Part shown: one piece after another, positions 15,075 to 15,369 of the stretch
Layout of the letters: every line of letters starts with the position of its first letter
Numbering within the stretch: position 1 is the first letter of the stretch
From: CAYNGH01 sp964396845
Lineage (GTDB): Bacteria; Vulcanimicrobiota; JAJTBE01; CAYNGH01
Direction of reading: 5' to 3'
Assembly (NCBI GenBank): GCA_964396845.1
Contig: CAYNGH010000076.1
Location: 1-15,369, forward strand
DNA length: 15,369 nucleotides
Program-made: the position numbers and the translations under genes
The notes under the pieces: model-generated
Databases searched by the model: none
The model's input: only the letters and a program-made list of their open reading frames with translations
Told to the model about the DNA's origin: nothing

Positions 15075-15369
15075 ATGGAGTTAGGCTCAAGCAGTTTAAA
15101 GCCCATGTCAGAAACAACGGTTCAGCGCAAGAATACCAGTTCCAGGCCCGTCCCCCGGAAGGTCAAGGTTATGACCAAAGTGGCCCGGGAGGATGTCAAA
15201 ACCCTGACGACGGCAAGCAAGGTCACTATCACGGAACCACAGAACGATGCCGATGCAGGGACAAAGCCCCAGCCCCTGACTGTGGAGGTAAAACCTCAGC
15301 CATCGGTGGAAACTGTATATAAGCCGGTATTGACAGTTGTTCATGAGAATGTGGGATCCCAGGCGGAAG
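15075..15369 (+). CDS. N-terminal part of a low-complexity hypothetical protein
   Basis: An ATG at 15075 preceded by AGAGGGG (15061-15067, 7 nt spacing) opens a frame with no stop up to the window edge, 98 codons. The translation begins MELGSSSLKPMSETT and is rich in T, V, K, P and Q, with few hydrophobic clusters and no signal peptide or membrane helix. It looks like a disordered linker region ahead of a domain outside the window. I cannot assign a family. Confidence 0.6.
   Translation, partial: MELGSSSLKPMSETTVQRKNTSSRPVPRKVKVMTKVAREDVKTLTTASKVTITEPQNDADAGTKPQPLTVEVKPQPSVETVYKPVLTVVHENVGSQAE

Overview
The window looks like part of the chromosome of an uncultivated diderm bacterium. G+C is moderate, roughly 53-54% estimated by eye. 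Retraction-type pilus ATPases, a Tat translocase subunit and a lipid-flippase-like membrane protein indicate an inner membrane plus a pilus or secretion apparatus. No rRNA, tRNA, CRISPR array, phage gene or plasmid function is visible. I cannot name the phylum: photolyase class II, SpoIID without other sporulation genes, FHA arrays and paired PilT genes all occur in several candidate phyla.

Layout. (1) 1-682: the C-terminal end of a SpoIID/LytB-domain protein on the plus strand meets a small tatA-like gene on the minus strand. A divergent intergenic region follows. (2) 683-3371: a plus-strand pair, a soluble protein built of four FHA or FHA-like modules and then a YbhN/AglD-type integral membrane protein that starts with TTG. 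(3) 3345-6051: a minus-strand pair, a membrane-anchored protein with a secretin-pathway-like C-terminus and a class II CPD photolyase whose start lies inside it. The photolyase also overlaps the flippase-like gene tail to tail. (4) 6052-6671: an AT-rich, gene-free stretch holding a probable 253-bp miniature inverted-repeat element with two strong internal hairpins. (5) 6672-9200: two tandem PilT-family ATPase genes, the second with a long Pro/Ser/Glu-rich N-terminal extension. A good intrinsic terminator closes them. (6) 9264-14816: an extended -10 promoter and a tight plus-strand cluster. It encodes a B12-binding-type radical SAM enzyme, a very large GT-C membrane glycosyltransferase fused to an eight-repeat PQQ-like beta-propeller, a small ankyrin protein and a small unknown protein. 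(7) 15075 to the window end: the start of a low-complexity protein that runs off the edge.

How the genes may work together. Regions 2 and 6 both pair cytoplasmic proteins with polytopic membrane proteins that act on lipid-linked or glycan substrates, so envelope construction is the common theme. The radical SAM / glycosyltransferase-propeller cluster is the best candidate for an undescribed system: an envelope glycolipid or glycoprotein modification unit whose transferase carries its own periplasmic propeller. The DNA also shows strong over-representation of the palindrome GGATCC, with 26 sites found by eye where about 4 are expected.
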